Positions 1 to 10,699 of a stretch of DNA of 64,000 bases are shown one piece after another. The first letter of the stretch is position 1. The number at the start of each line of letters is the position of its first letter. A program made the translations under genes and the position numbers. The stretch is from assembly GCA_017590115.1 (NCBI GenBank), contig JAGGNK010006604.1, positions 62,001 to 126,000 on the forward strand. Reading direction: 5' to 3'. The notes under the pieces are model-generated. The model saw only the letters and a program-made list of their open reading frames with translations. It did no database searches and was not told the DNA's origin. This DNA comes from Montifringilla adamsi (Eukaryota > Chordata > Aves > Passeriformes > Passeridae).

Positions 1-75
1 CCTCTGCCAAGGCCTGGCCACCTTTCCATGGGGAAACATTCCCAGATACCCAACCAAACCTCCCCTGCCCGAGCT

Positions 76-505
76 GCCTTTGCAGTGTTTCACATTTCCC
101 AGACTCTGCACTGCACTGGTGTACAACTCTGCACTTCATGTAAACGTCAGCAGCTCTCCTCACAGCTCAGGCACACACAACAATCCTTTTCCAGCCCAGA
201 ACCAAGGACACCGCTGCAGCTGCAGCCCAAAAAGTGCAAACAGCAGGGAATGGAGGAGAGCAACCTGGGAGGGTGGGACTGCATCACCTGGGGCTGGAAT
301 TGGGCACTGAACCCCAATATGGAAACGGAACAAAACTGATAAAAGGGTGAAAACTCCTGACCCACTGTCCATCTTGGTTTAGAGCCTGGCCAGGCTCTTG
401 CACTGCCCAGGTGTATCCTTTGAGGCCTTTTAATAAATCCCTACTTTATCCTCTAACACTGCCCAGCCTCTGCTCCCTGGAACAGAGGCATCAAAGGTCC
501 TGGCA
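76..505 (+). mobile_element. Solo LTR, ERVL-like, copy 1
   Basis: The plus strand carries an LTR-like order: a TATA-like ATAAAAGGG near 338, the stretch GAGGCCTTTTAATAAAT (424-440) with a poly(A) signal, then CTACTTTATCCTCTAACACT and CCAGCCTCTG, a tail I know from avian ERVL LTRs. Positions 94-440 match 13773-14115 with about six substitutions and one 6-bp indel. The 5' edge (from about 76) is uncertain and no target-site duplication was found. No retroviral gene accompanies it. It lies antisense to NEGR1. Confidence 0.7.
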
Positions 506-582
506 CCCTGGGGACAGCAGCACTCACTGCCCTGGCACACCTGGCACCCTGGGGACAGCAGCCCTTGCTGCCCTGGCACACC
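501..582. repeat. 41-bp direct repeat, 2 copies
   Basis: TGGCACCCTGGGGACAGCAG occurs at 501 and again at 542, each followed by a C/T/G-rich tail ending CTGCCCTGGCACACCTG. It directly abuts the LTR tail. Confidence 0.85.
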
Positions 583-741
583 TGTCCCACCCTGGCATGC
601 TGGCTTCCAATCAGCACCTTCTGGAAGCACAGGCAGAGGCTTCTCTTCAAGGTGCAAACCATCTCCTTATCTTTTGGGAGATCTGAGTGCTGATCCTGCA
701 GCTCCCTCACATCAGCTCCCATGGCACTGCCAAGGCCCTGT

Positions 742-1345
742 GATGGGCTGTGCCAGCCCCGTGCCATCTCCCCAGCAGGGACAGCAGCAGCTCAGGGATG
801 GGCTGTGCCAGCCCCGTGCCATCTCCCCAGCAGGGACAGCAGCAGCTCAGGGATGGGCTGTGCCAGCCCCGTGCCATCTCCCTGAGCAGGGACAGCAGCA
901 GCTCAGGGATGGGCTGTGCCAGCCCAGTGCCATCTCCCCAGCAGGGACAGCAGCAGCTCAGGGATGGGCTGTGCCAGCCCAGTGCCATCTCCCCAGCAGG
1001 GACAGCAGCAGCTCAGGGATGGGCTGTGCCAGCCCCGTGCCATCTCCCTGAGCAGGGACAGCAGCAGCTCAGGGATGGGCTGTGCCAGCCCCGTGCCATC
1101 TCCTCAGCAGGGACAGCAGCAGCTCAGGGATGGGCTGTGCCAGCCCCGTGCCATCTCCCCAGCAGGGACAGCAGCAGCTCAGGGATGGGCTGTGCCAGCC
1201 CCGTGCCATCTCCCTGAGCAGGGACAGCAGCAGCTCAGGGATGGGCTGTGCCAGCCCCGTGCCATCTCCCTGAGCAGGGACAGCAGCAGCTCAGGGATGG
1301 GCTGTGCCAGCCCCGTGCCATCTCCCCAGCAGGGACAGCAGCAGC
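742..1345. repeat. 55/56-bp minisatellite, about 11 copies
   Basis: Units begin GATGGGCTGTGCCAGCCC at 742, 797, 852, 908, 963, 1018, 1074, 1129, 1184, 1240 and 1296. Two variants differ by one base: CTCCCCAGCAGGGACAG (55 bp) and CTCCCTGAGCAGGGACAG (56 bp). Because 55 and 56 are not multiples of three, the frames change from unit to unit; the open frames across the array (155-175 codons) are stop-free repeat translations, not a gene. Six units carry a CTCF-core-like word (see findings). Confidence 0.95.
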
Positions 1346-2380
1346 AGCAGCCCTGCCACGCTCCACACGAGCTGTGCTCAGCAGGAGCCACGCAGAGCTC
1401 GCAGAACCTCTGCACAAACCATCTCTCCAAAAGAAATCAATAGGAATTCAAGAGCCAGATTGCACTGGAGTCTCAAACCTGAACTACATTGTTTTAATCT
1501 GACTCCTGAACTGTTAATAAAAACACCTGAAGGACATGAAATGACAACCATTGCTTTACAGGAGGCTTCTTTCCCCACCAGTGAAATATTTTCTTCAAAG
1601 CAGCAGCATTCTTCCTCACCAGGCAATTGAGGTGGCTTTAATTGTCAGAGCAGTTCTTATCGAATTGGTGTGAGCTGTTTTTCATTGTGTTGCTATGAGA
1701 TAGCACATCACATAGCTCAGATAGGTTCTCAGCGATGAGACCGGCTTGCAAATGAGCTAAATAACAATTTAGTCCTAATGGTGACCAAAAATAACAAGAT
1801 AAAACCCAAAAAGCAAAAAACACCCCAACTGATGACATTGTGCATGAGCAAAACCTCCAATTTCTAGGATTGCAGGAATTCTCCAAAGACCTTTATCTTA
1901 TGTAAAAAACCAACACCCCAAACCTGTTATTTGCATTGGTTTCACCTGAAATGCTTTGCTGGCAGCCCTTGACTGGCAGCTGCAGCCAAACCCAGCTCTG
2001 CTGGCCTTGATTTGAACCACGATCCAAATTTCCAGCAGGGCTGTGCTGCCCCCTCATCTCCCTCAGCCCAGTGGGCAGCTCTGTGTCCTCACCCCCTGAG
2101 CCCACAGACCCAGAGACAGCTCCTGGCCATTCTCTGCTCCCAGCTGCGTGGGATGTGCTGCAGGAAATGTGTCCCCTCCATCACTGCCCTGACAGCCTCC
2201 CCAGGCTCTCTAATTGCAGCAGTATCTCAAACGTGAGACTTCTCAGGGCTGGAGCAGCTGCAGAGGATCCCATCTGCACAATCACCTTAGTATTGAGCAG
2301 GAGGAGATGAGCTGGGCTGAGGAGAATGTACACAGCCACAGCCCTTTGGGCTGAGAGAGCCTGCACAGCCCCAGCCCGGG

Positions 2381-2556
2381 GCAGAACCTGCAGAACCCAC
2401 AGCCCTGTGAGCAGAACCTGCAGAACCCACAGCCCTGTGAGCAGAACCTGCACAGCCACAGCCCTGTGAGCAGAACCTGCAGAACCCACAGCTCTGTGAG
2501 CAGAACCTGCAGAACCCACAGCTCTGTGAGCACAACCTGCACAGCCACAGCCCTCC
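2381..2556. repeat. 30-bp minisatellite, 6 copies
   Basis: Unit GCAGAACCTGCAGAACCCAC followed by AGCCCTGTGA; starts at 2381, 2411, 2441, 2470, 2500 and 2530. One unit is 29 bp, and two have CTCTGTGA in place of CCCTGTGA. Just downstream, CTGCAGGAGCCACCCCTGTC is repeated at about 2582 and 2649. Confidence 0.9.
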
Positions 2557-3589
2557 CAGCCTGGCCACAGTGCCAACCTCCCTGCAGGAGCCACCCCTGT
2601 CCCCAGCAATGTGTCCCCAGGCTGGCACTGCACAGTGTCACTGTCCCCTGCAGGAGCCACCCCTGTCCCCAGCACGTGTCAGGGAGCAGGACCACTGTCC
2701 CCGCTCAGGATGTCAGCACAGCTCCAGCTGTGCTCTCTTGCAGATGTTTCTGGGTGGAAAGAGGAGAAGGGAGGACGCTGCATTCCCCATGCCTGCAGCA
2801 GCTGGGAAAAGGAACCCCAGACAAAAGGGGACAACCCTCAGCTGCCTTCCCACAGCAAATCAGAACGTGTGTGGCACACAGGGCAGGCTGGAGTCCTGCC
2901 CTGGGCACAGCTGGCATGGGCTGGTGCCTGGGGACTGTGCCCAGCATCCCCAACACCAGCCACACATCCCAGAGCAAGGGCACCACACAGAGCAGGGCAT
3001 GTCCTGCAGACCCCACTGGGCACTGAGCCCCACTGCTCCATGGGGAGAACCAAACCTGAGCCAGGAGTCAGAGCTCCAGGAGTCCCCAGTGCCACCAGAG
3101 CCAAAATCCCCTTTGGAATGCTACCCGAGACCTGAGGAAGCAGCAAAACCCCTGGCAGTGGAGCTTGGCTCCTAAAGCCAGTGCTGACCTTAACCCCAAA
3201 TCCCAAACCTAGTCAGGGATATAAAGATGGAGCTGAAAATAGGAGCTATTAAAAACAAAAAGAATCAGAAGCCCCCTCCTCCCCTCTCTTTTATTAGAGG
3301 AAAGTGGAAATTAAAATTAAATTGCTCTGGGCAATTTTATACTTGATGCCAAAGCAGAGGAGGACTGAGGCCTCCAGAAAATATGTGGGCTTTGCCTTCA
3401 TATTTAATAATTTAACCGAGGCAATTTTCCTTCTTGAAGCCAAACCCAAGACCTTGCCAAGGAAATGCTGATCCCAGGTCAGGAATGGTCACACTTGCTG
3501 GGAAGAGAGTCTCAGTGCCACGTCCAGGGGACTGGCAGCCACAGCAAGCCCTGCAGTCCTGCAGTGTTTCTGCCCAGGAGATTTAAGGT

Positions 3590-3703
3590 TACAGATTTAA
3601 TTAGGCCGGCGTGGCTTGTACAGGATGTCTGATTTCAAAGTAAAATCGCAGCATTATCCGTAATGTTATGCAAAGCACCATAGCAACAGCGAGGAGCCTT
3701 CGA
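3590..3703. promoter_or_regulatory. Candidate regulatory patch: octamer and X-box-like sites
   Basis: Repeat-free sequence containing TTTAATTAGG (homeodomain core), ATGCAAAG at 3669 (POU octamer-like), and ACCATAGCAACAG (3678-3690), the reverse of GTTGCTATGGT, close to an RFX X-box. CpGs are kept (GGCCGGCG, AATCGC, ATCCGT). It reads like a conserved non-coding element, but conservation was not tested. Confidence 0.35.
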
Positions 3704-3757
3704 AGAAATGCTAATGAGGGGAGAAATGCTAATGAGGGGAGAAATGCTAATGAGGGG
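3704..3757. repeat. 18-bp tandem repeat, 3 perfect copies
   Basis: AGAAATGCTAATGAGGGG occurs at 3704, 3722 and 3740 without a mismatch. Each copy contains ATGCTAAT, one base from the POU octamer, and the array directly follows the octamer/X-box patch. Confidence 0.9.
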
Positions 3758-3870
3758 AGCTGTTCTGCACCACCCGGCCTGGCCAAGCGAAAACAAACAC
3801 CCCACTTAAAATTCCTAACAAGAACTCACACGTTCCTGCATCAGAAAAACCCCGCTGCCAGAAATGCCTT

Positions 3871-3940
3871 ATCAAAGCATCCCAGAGAAATCCCTGATCA
3901 AGGCATCCCAGAGAAATCCCTGATCAAGGCATCCCAGGGG
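3871..3940. repeat. 26-bp tandem repeat, 2.7 copies
   Basis: ATCAAGGCATCCCAGAGAAA followed by TCCCTG; starts at 3871, 3897 and 3923, the first with AAAGC for AAGGC. Confidence 0.9.
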
Positions 3941-4174
3941 AAGGGCACAGGATCTGCCTCTGGAACACTCCCCAAACCCCCCGTGCTGGCTGAGAGCTCC
4001 TGGAAGGGCTGGGCTGTCCACCCAGGGTCCCAGGGAATGTGGGACCTGCTCCCAGCACACAGACCAGGCTCCAGAGGCACAGGAAAACCCAGCAAGGTTG
4101 ACAATAAAGCCCCCAAAGTCGAAATTGAGATGATTTGCTGAAGGACACAGAACCCATGCATGAAAATGAAAGGG

Positions 4175-4262
4175 TTGAATCACAGAACCTGCTGAGCTGG
4201 AGGGGATCCGTGAGGATCACGGACTCCAACCCTGAGTCACCCTTTTCCTGAGAGCATTTCCA
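4175..4262 (-). mobile_element. CR1 LINE 3'-end fragment
   Basis: AATCACAGAACCTGCTGAGC, then a GGAGGGGATC and GGATCACGGACTCCAACCC run, is the antisense 3' tail of CR1. It is short and degenerate. Confidence 0.7.
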
Positions 4263-5765
4263 GCTCAGCTTTGGGGCAGAATCATTCCAAACACAAGATC
4301 TTACCAACTCGGTGACCCCAGTCCTTTGTTTTGTATCCCAGGTTAAGACAAGGAAAGAACAATGCAGTGAATACTTGCACAAACCAAACTGATTGGAACT
4401 AAATCAGCCTCATGAGCTTCAGAAACTTTAATTAAAGGCTGAATTCAGCAAATGCAGGGCTGCAGTGTCAGTCCTGGGCAGGCACCACAGCCTGGGTGAA
4501 GCTGCCCCAGGCAGGGAGGGCACGGGGGGAGGCAGGGAGTGCCAGCCAGCCCCTGAAATGCTGTGACCAGAGGTGCCAGAGCTCCTGCACCCCAGGGAGG
4601 AGATGGGCTTGGCCAGCAGGCTGCCCAGGATGGACTGGGGCATTCCAGCTGGGGCTGAGCACAGAGCAGAGCTCACACCTGCCTCAGGTGGGCACGGGGG
4701 TCTGCCAAGCCCTGCTCCTGCCCTGCGCCCCTCTGCTCCCCTGGGCACCACCCCCGGGACACAAAAACAGAGGTGAGGACCCCAAAATCATCCAGGGAAA
4801 TGGAAAAAGTGGCCTGGAAACTGGACAAAACCACCCAGGAACGAGTGCAAAAATGTCTCTTCCCTCCCCAAAGCCACCAGATCTTGATTCAGTCAAGTCT
4901 GACAGCTCCAGCTGCAACAGAGCTGTCCAAGGTACAATTACAGGCAGACTGACCCTTAACATGGATTATCCTAACAAAAGGGAATTCTGCAATGCCACTC
5001 CAGTTAAAATCCACATTTTCTATTTATTTAGACAGCTGACACTTTGAAATAAATGCAAATAAGTGCCAGTTTCCTGAGGCACACATCCCATTCCTCATCC
5101 TCTCACTGAGGCCTCAGCTCTACTGGAAATTCTAGGATTTAGCAGCTGCCTTTAATATTTTTCAGGCATGACAGTAATAGAGCAGGAGAGAACGAGCAAA
5201 GTGACAGTAGCACCTGGAGAGTTTCAGACCAGCTTTCAGATGACACATTAAATCCACACACTGGTTCATTCAAAGCAGGGCTCAATATTACAATCTATAA
5301 ATCAGTATTTGCTTTGCAAAATGTAATGGAAAATGCTAATAGGATTTACTTGTGAAATGAAATTGGATTACGTCTTATCTATTTTAACTTGATTTGGTGG
5401 AGCATTCCTTCAGCACCAACCAGCAGCTTCAATGGCTCCTCTCCTTTTTGCCACCCCTCCCAGCCTTTTGGGATTCAGGCAGATTCTCAGGCCACCCTTT
5501 TTCGAAGGGAAATGAGGGAGGACAGCCATAAATTAAGTGAAAATGTGGCTGCTGGTGTACCAAGCAGTGTAATGAACCCCCTGTCAGTCACTAGAGCCAC
5601 GGCCCGTGTGCCAGGAGCTCGGTGTCTGTGCAGGGCTGGAGCTGCCCAGCCCAGGAACTTGAATTTCACAGAGCCATTTAAAGCTGCTCATTTTCCTGTG
5701 CCTGCCTGGGTGACTGAGCAGCCTCTCCGTGCTGTGAACATCCCCGTGCCATCAGGAGCACCATG

Positions 5766-5861
5766 ATGGAATGGTACCAGGAATACAATAATGGACTGGC
5801 ACCAGGAGCACAATAATGGAATGGCACCAGGAATACAATAATGGAATGGCACCAGGAGTGG
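5766..5861. repeat. 25-bp tandem repeat, 4 copies
   Basis: ATGGAATGGCACCAGGAATA followed by CAATA, starting at 5766, 5791, 5816 and 5841; the copies alternate between GGAATACAATA and GGAGCACAATA. The next recognisable element is a CR1 tail 25 bp downstream. Confidence 0.9.
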
Positions 5862-5885
5862 GTGAGAGCAGCAGCAGAGGAAAAG

Positions 5886-5975
5886 AACTCACAGAATCAT
5901 TTAGGTTGGACAAGTCCTCCAAGACATCAAGTCCAAGCTTCCCCCAGCAGTGCCAAAGCCACACCGACCCACGTC
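5886..5975 (-). mobile_element. CR1 LINE 3'-end fragment
   Basis: TCACAGAATCATTTAGGTTG, then GACAAGTCCTCCAAGACATC and AAGTCCAAGC, the antisense 3' terminus of an older CR1 subfamily. It differs from the GC-rich copies elsewhere in the window. Confidence 0.8.
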
Positions 5976-6865
5976 CACAGGCACCAAATAAAAGGATGGG
6001 ATTTCTGGGGAGGAAGCCTTGCTCTTACCAGCTTGTTAAGGAAATAAGTGACACTGCACTGTCCCCTGGTGCCCAAGGAGCCCTGGTGCCATGGGAACAC
6101 TCTGGGCAGCAGGGAATGCCCCAGGTGACAGCAGTGGCCCCACAGTGACAGGGAATCGGGGGCTTTGCTGCCCACATCAGCTGGCACAAGGTCTCAGGGG
6201 GAGGCACAACGCTGACATCTCATACTTGTGACCAATAAAGCTGCCACAGCAACTCCAAAACCAGAAACAAATCACGCGCTGGGTAATTGAGGTTAACCAA
6301 AGAAAAATGTCAGAATGAACAAGAGGAATTATTCACATAGTCTTGCCTGAGTTTTCTCACAGGTTGGAGGGAAAAAGAACATTTCATATCACGCTGAGTG
6401 CGAGACCAGACTCAGACCCAAGCTGAGAGCACCTCCCTGTGTGGAAATCCCACCAGGTCAGAGCTGCTGGTGTCCCCAGCACCCAGCAGGGTCCCACAGC
6501 AGTGTCCCTCTGCCTGCAGCAGGAGCACCCAGCTGCCTCCTCGGGGAGCAGCTCACACTCCCACGGAGATCAGGCCCCGTCCGAGGGCCCAAGCAGAGCT
6601 TCTCATCTCCTCACATCACTTACAGCACCACCAGGACAAGAGAAACCAGGAAGGGCTCAGCCCGACATCCACAGCAGCCCCCAGAGCCTGCTCAGATCAT
6701 CACCCAGAAATGAGAGTCTGCACCTCGAGCTCGCTTGGTGACACCCAGGTGGCCACCACAGAGCACAGCTCCCTCAGCCACCGTGACCAAGCCAGCAGCT
6801 CCAGTTTGCTGCTGCAGACTCTCCTTCTCCACCACACTGAGGGAACAACAAATAACAGCACTTAC

Positions 6866-6997
6866 AGTTTACTGTGACTTTCACTTTTTTCACGTCTGGG
6901 ACCGAGACGTCGTTTTCTGCGCTGCACTCGTACTCCCCAGCCTGGTCTCTGGTAATCCCATAGATGTCCAGGTACTGCCCGCTCTCGAAGGGCTTGG
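6866..6997 (-). CDS. NEGR1: NEGR1 coding exon 4: second half of Ig domain 2
   Basis: NEGR1 is a GPI-anchored IgLON adhesion protein with three Ig domains, acting at the neuronal surface. The minus strand from 6997 down to 6866 (132 bp, 44 codons' worth) reads [19 protein letters not shown] followed by [19 protein letters not shown] and VKVTVN. This contains the D-x-A-G-x-Y-x-C signature of an Ig F strand, whose cysteine pairs with the one in exon 3. The first A is completed across the junction (G from exon 3, CC here). The acceptor is a T-rich tract ending CATTTCAG at 6998; the donor is ACT|GTAAGTG with GT at 6865-6864. Both ends are phase 1, so skipping this exon would keep the frame. AKPFE(S/N)[13 protein letters not shown] separates NEGR1 from LSAMP, NTM and OPCML, which carry EYLEI at this place. 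I recognise the family from memory; no alignment was run. Confidence 0.95.
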
Positions 6998-7257
6998 CTG
7001 AAATGAAATAACCACAGAAAGAAATTACTGCAGGCTGAGCACAGGTCTCCTGAAACCCAACATCTGCACGGCAGCCAGAGAGTTTAACACGCTCAGCCAC
7101 TGCAGCTTCCGTGCAGCAACCCCAGCTCCAAGGGGAGCTGAATCCCCCCAAACTCCTGGAGCTGGCCAGAGCTTCTCTCCTGACCCAGCTGCACAGAGAA
7201 GCTCAACAAGCCCGAGATGCACCAGAGTAATTTGTGCCTGAGGGGTGCCACGGAACA

Positions 7258-7385
7258 GCATCGGTGGCTGCCCCTGGCAGTGTCCCAGGCCAGGCTGGAC
7301 AGGCCTTGGACACCCTGGGAGGGGGGAAGGTGTCCCTGCCATGGCAGGGTGGGCAAGAGGAGCTTTAAACGCCCTCCAGCCCAAA
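7258..7385 (+). mobile_element. CR1 LINE fragment
   Basis: Sense-oriented: GGCTGCCCCTGGCAGTGTCC, CAGGCCAGGCTGGACAGGC, then GGTGTCCCTGCCATGGCAGG. The last bases of the CR1 tail are missing. It sits about 260 bp upstream of the exon 4 acceptor in gene direction, on the opposite strand to NEGR1. Confidence 0.8.
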
Positions 7386-7704
7386 GCAGCGCAGCCCTGC
7401 ACCGCTCCTGCCTTCGAAGCCGCAGCACCCCTGAGCGCTGATGGTTCGCAGAGCCCAGCCTGCCCTGCAGGACGGAGCAAAGCCAGCTCAGGGCCAGCTG
7501 CAGGGACCAAAGCCACGCCTGGAGCACCTGATCCAACATCCACAGCTCTCCTTGGCCACAGGACCCAGAGGAATGGGATCTGTCACACAGGAATGGGGAC
7601 AGGCCCTGAGTGATTCCCAGGACAGAGATCTCCCTGCTGGGAGAGCACAGAGAGACAAACAGAAACATTGGTGTCCGTGCCTGCTCCGTGCCCTGGAACG
7701 CACC

Positions 7705-8067
7705 GGGAATTGTTCCAGGAACACTGGCCCAGCTCAGCTGGATCCCACTGGGAATTGTTCCAGGAACACTGGCCCAGCTCAACTGGAACCCACTGGGAAT
7801 TGTTCCAGGAACACTGGCCCAGCTCAGCTGGATCCCACTGGGAATTGTTCCAGGAGGAACATTGGCCCAGCTCAGCTGGAACCCACCAGGAATTGTTCCA
7901 GGAACACTGGCCCAGCTCAACTGGATCCCACTGGGAATTGTTGGAGGAACACTGGCCCAGCTCAGCTGGATCCCACCGGGAATTGTTCCAGGAACACTGG
8001 CCCAGCTCAACTGGATCCCACTGGGAATTGTTCCAGGAACACTGGCCCAGCTCAACTGGATCCCACC
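7705..8067. repeat. 45-bp minisatellite, 8 copies, with STAT-type sites
   Basis: Unit: GGGAATTGTTCCAGGAACAC, then TGGCCCAGCTCAGCTGGATC and CCACT. Starts at 7705, 7750, 7795, 7840 (48 bp, with a 3-bp insertion), 7888, 7933, 7978 and 8023. Each unit carries two near-palindromes, TGTTCCAGGAACA and CCAGCTCAGCTGG. TTCCAGGAA, a STAT consensus, is intact in six of eight units. All unit lengths are multiples of three, which is why open frames up to 353 codons cross the array on both strands; I do not read these as genes. Confidence 0.95.
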
Positions 8068-9714
8068 AGGAGCTATTCCCACATTTGTCCCCACCTGACA
8101 CGGGGCCCAGGCACTTCCCCAGCTCCCAAAATCCCAGCCCCTGCCAGTTCCCACCCGGCAGGGAGTGTTTGGTGTCCCTCACCCGGGGCTGCTCCCTGCT
8201 CCCAGCTGTGCTCCCAGCTGTGCTCCCAGCCTCTCCATGGCCAGCTAATGGGTCTGGGCTCCTCACAAGGCGCTCACCACATCACAAACCCCAAAAAGTT
8301 CAGTCTGTGATTGCTGCAGCACAGCCTCTCGCAGCAGCCACCACCCCAGGTGCTGGAAATTACAGGTCTAAGGGCTTAAAAGCCTTGCTGGATGTGTTTT
8401 CCCAGCCTGAAAGCTTTAATTGGCTGTTAATGACTGTGGTTTTGGGAGCTTGGGCAAAAAGCTCGAGTGGGCAGTGGGGACAAGGCAGAGCTGTTATGTT
8501 GTGACCATCAGGGGGTGAATTATTGGTGTGTCTGCACAAGCCTGGGCTTGGCTGGCTCTGGAAAGAGGGGGAAACGTTGGGTTGGCTCTGATAATTGAAG
8601 CTCTGACATATCCCCTGAGGTCCACACACTGCTCATTCAAAAGTGCAATGTTTCTCAGGTAAAAATGAACTGATATCTGTGGGAATAAGCTCAGCCTGCA
8701 TTAAAACTCTCATTTTCATTGCATTCTATGAGTTATTGATGAGGTCATCTACTTTTATTGAAAAGTAAGAAATGCTTCCCATTTATCACAAAATTGTCAA
8801 AAAGGAAAAGATCCTGCTCGTTTCTGTGCAATGCTTTTGGGCAGTTTTAGTTTGTGTCTCACTAAGATTTTCATCTCACTCTTGTCCCTCAGTTCCTCCA
8901 CAAAGCCCCAATTATTTGACCATCTTAGCTGGATTATTCTTCTCCTGACAAATAAAGAGAATTTTTCAAGGATTTTAAGAAGGCCTGAGGATTTCTAGGA
9001 ACGCCTTTAATCGTTCCTGAAGGGATGCTCAGACTTCTGAAGTGTTCCTGGTAAAAATGGCCCTTTCAGAGGAGTGTCCCTCAGGAAGCCCCAGCTGCAG
9101 GGTAATGTCACCTCACCCAGAGCAATGGCTCCTGGCACTGGATGTCACTTAATTAATCCTGATTCCAAACCTCCCAAGGCTGGTACCTACAAGTCCTGTT
9201 AAAAAGAAAAGGCCAAAATTCCCATAAGTGAACCCAGAGGACGTGGCCTTTTTCACGCAGAGCTGTGGCTCGGGAGGTCGTTTTGGGAGTGATTTTATTG
9301 CTGATCCAAAGGCAAAGGGAGGAATCCCACCCAGCCGTGTCCATTGGGTGCTCTGCTGTCTTCAAACTGTTAATTAACCCCCGTGTTTGATAGCAGGGAC
9401 CATTGATTTAATGACCAGCCATGCCTTCATCAGCTGAACAATCCCCCAGGATAACCAGCGGGCCATTCAATTCCTATCAAATGCTGATAAAAACCCTCAG
9501 CTCCCTGACAGCTGCAGGAAGGACCGACCCAGCCAGGCCACCAGCAGTGCCCCAAGAATGTCACTGCTCTCAGGGAGGGCTGATGGAGCAGCCTGGGGCC
9601 TCCTGAGCCATCCCACGTCCCAGGGAATGCAGGTTTGGGTGTTTTCCAGGGAACGTTGCTCATCCATGCCTCCAGCTGACCAGAGCTTCCTCCAAAGGAG
9701 CCTTCCACAGGAGC

Positions 9715-9832
9715 TGGGGCTGCCACTGGATCCCTGGCAGTGTCCCAGGCCAGGCTGGACAGGGCTGGAAGGGCAGGCACTGGGTGGGCTCCGAGGTCCC
9801 AACCCAAACCATTCCAGGACTCCTGAGCCAGG
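9715..9832 (+). mobile_element. CR1 LINE 3'-end fragment
   Basis: Sense: GGATCCCTGGCAGTGTCCCA, GGCCAGGCTGGACAGG, and the tail GGTCCCAACCCAAACCATTC. An internal stretch is shortened relative to the copies near 21.5 and 46.3 kb. Confidence 0.85.
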
Positions 9833-10699
9833 AGAAAAGAGTCCCTGGGTTTGAGCTCCCTGGGCCGAAGCAGCCTGGGGAAGGAGGTCAGTGCCAGGCT
9901 GCCAGCTGAACCTGGAACTGCAGAGGCAGGGAAGAGCAGTTTGCCACTGAGATCCTCCCCACAGCTGGTGGATTCTGGAGCAGCCCCTCTGTGGGAAGGG
10001 GAGGCAGGGGCAGAGCAGCTCCTCTCGGTGCACAGCTGCTCTGCTGTGGGGGAGCTGGGGGAGACAGCAGCAGCATCCTCGCCAGCAATATCTGCTCCCT
10101 GTCTGGGAGCCAGCAAGGAAAAAGAAACGAGCCAGAAACTTCTTTCTAAAAGTTCCAGCTTTAAAACCATCTGTAAGCAGGAGAGGGAGTGTTTGAAGAG
10201 CTCGCCCTCTGTACACAGGCAAAGCCCTGGAAATCCGATAATAATTCCTGCCGGGTGAGGATTTGCAGCCTGGAAATGCAGGTTTGAAGGACTTGCACTC
10301 CAGCAGAGCCCTTCTCCTCTGTGCCACGGGCCGTGGCTCCGGGGCAGGGGGGCCAGGCTCTGCAGGAGCTGCCTCACATCCAGCTGGGTCTGCTGTCGGG
10401 ATTTAGGGAGGCTTTTCTCAATCCCTCCTTGTTTCTCCCTCACAGAACAGGAGTGCTCTGCAGAGGTGGACAGGATGAACACTGAGGTGCCGAGGACCTG
10501 CCTTGCATTCCACGATTGTGGGAAAATCTGCCTTTATCCACAATTTCTGGAGCCCTGCTCCTCCAAAGGCAGGCCTCTCCCTACATCCAGTCATCCTCCT
10601 GCTTTGGGAAAATTGCTGACCGGGCATCATGGAGATAAAACTGTGACAAAAAGGAAAGAGAGCAGGGAAGAACTGGAAAATATGAAGCTGGAAGTAACC

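Larger units (their letters stand above)
1..6865 (-). other. NEGR1: NEGR1 intron 4 (partial)
   Basis: Sequence downstream of the exon 4 donor in gene direction. I looked on the minus strand for the Ig3 exon (linker N-F-A-P, then a cysteine and an F-x-W-Y motif) and found no such frame, so the intron runs out of the window. Outside the repeats listed separately, 1350-2380, 2700-3590, 4265-5765 and 5980-6860 are unique intronic DNA in which I see no gene. The part at 4960-5390 is AT-rich and free of recognisable repeats. Confidence 0.8.

Noticed and set aside
674..1443. Open frames of 125-175 codons with a repeated AISPAGTAAAQGWAV-type peptide
   Set aside because: A 55/56-bp unit shifts frame every unit, so the peptide repeat changes register; it is non-coding minisatellite.
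1..6865. NEGR1 exon 5 (first part of Ig3) within the window
   Set aside because: No minus-strand frame shows an N-F-A-P linker or the F-x-W-Y core. I scanned by eye, so a strongly diverged exon could be missed, but this is unlikely.
7093..8154. 353-codon minus-strand frame and 289-codon plus-strand frame across 7441-8310
   Set aside because: The 45-bp unit is a multiple of three and stop-free. Both strands are open, and the region is intron 3 of NEGR1.
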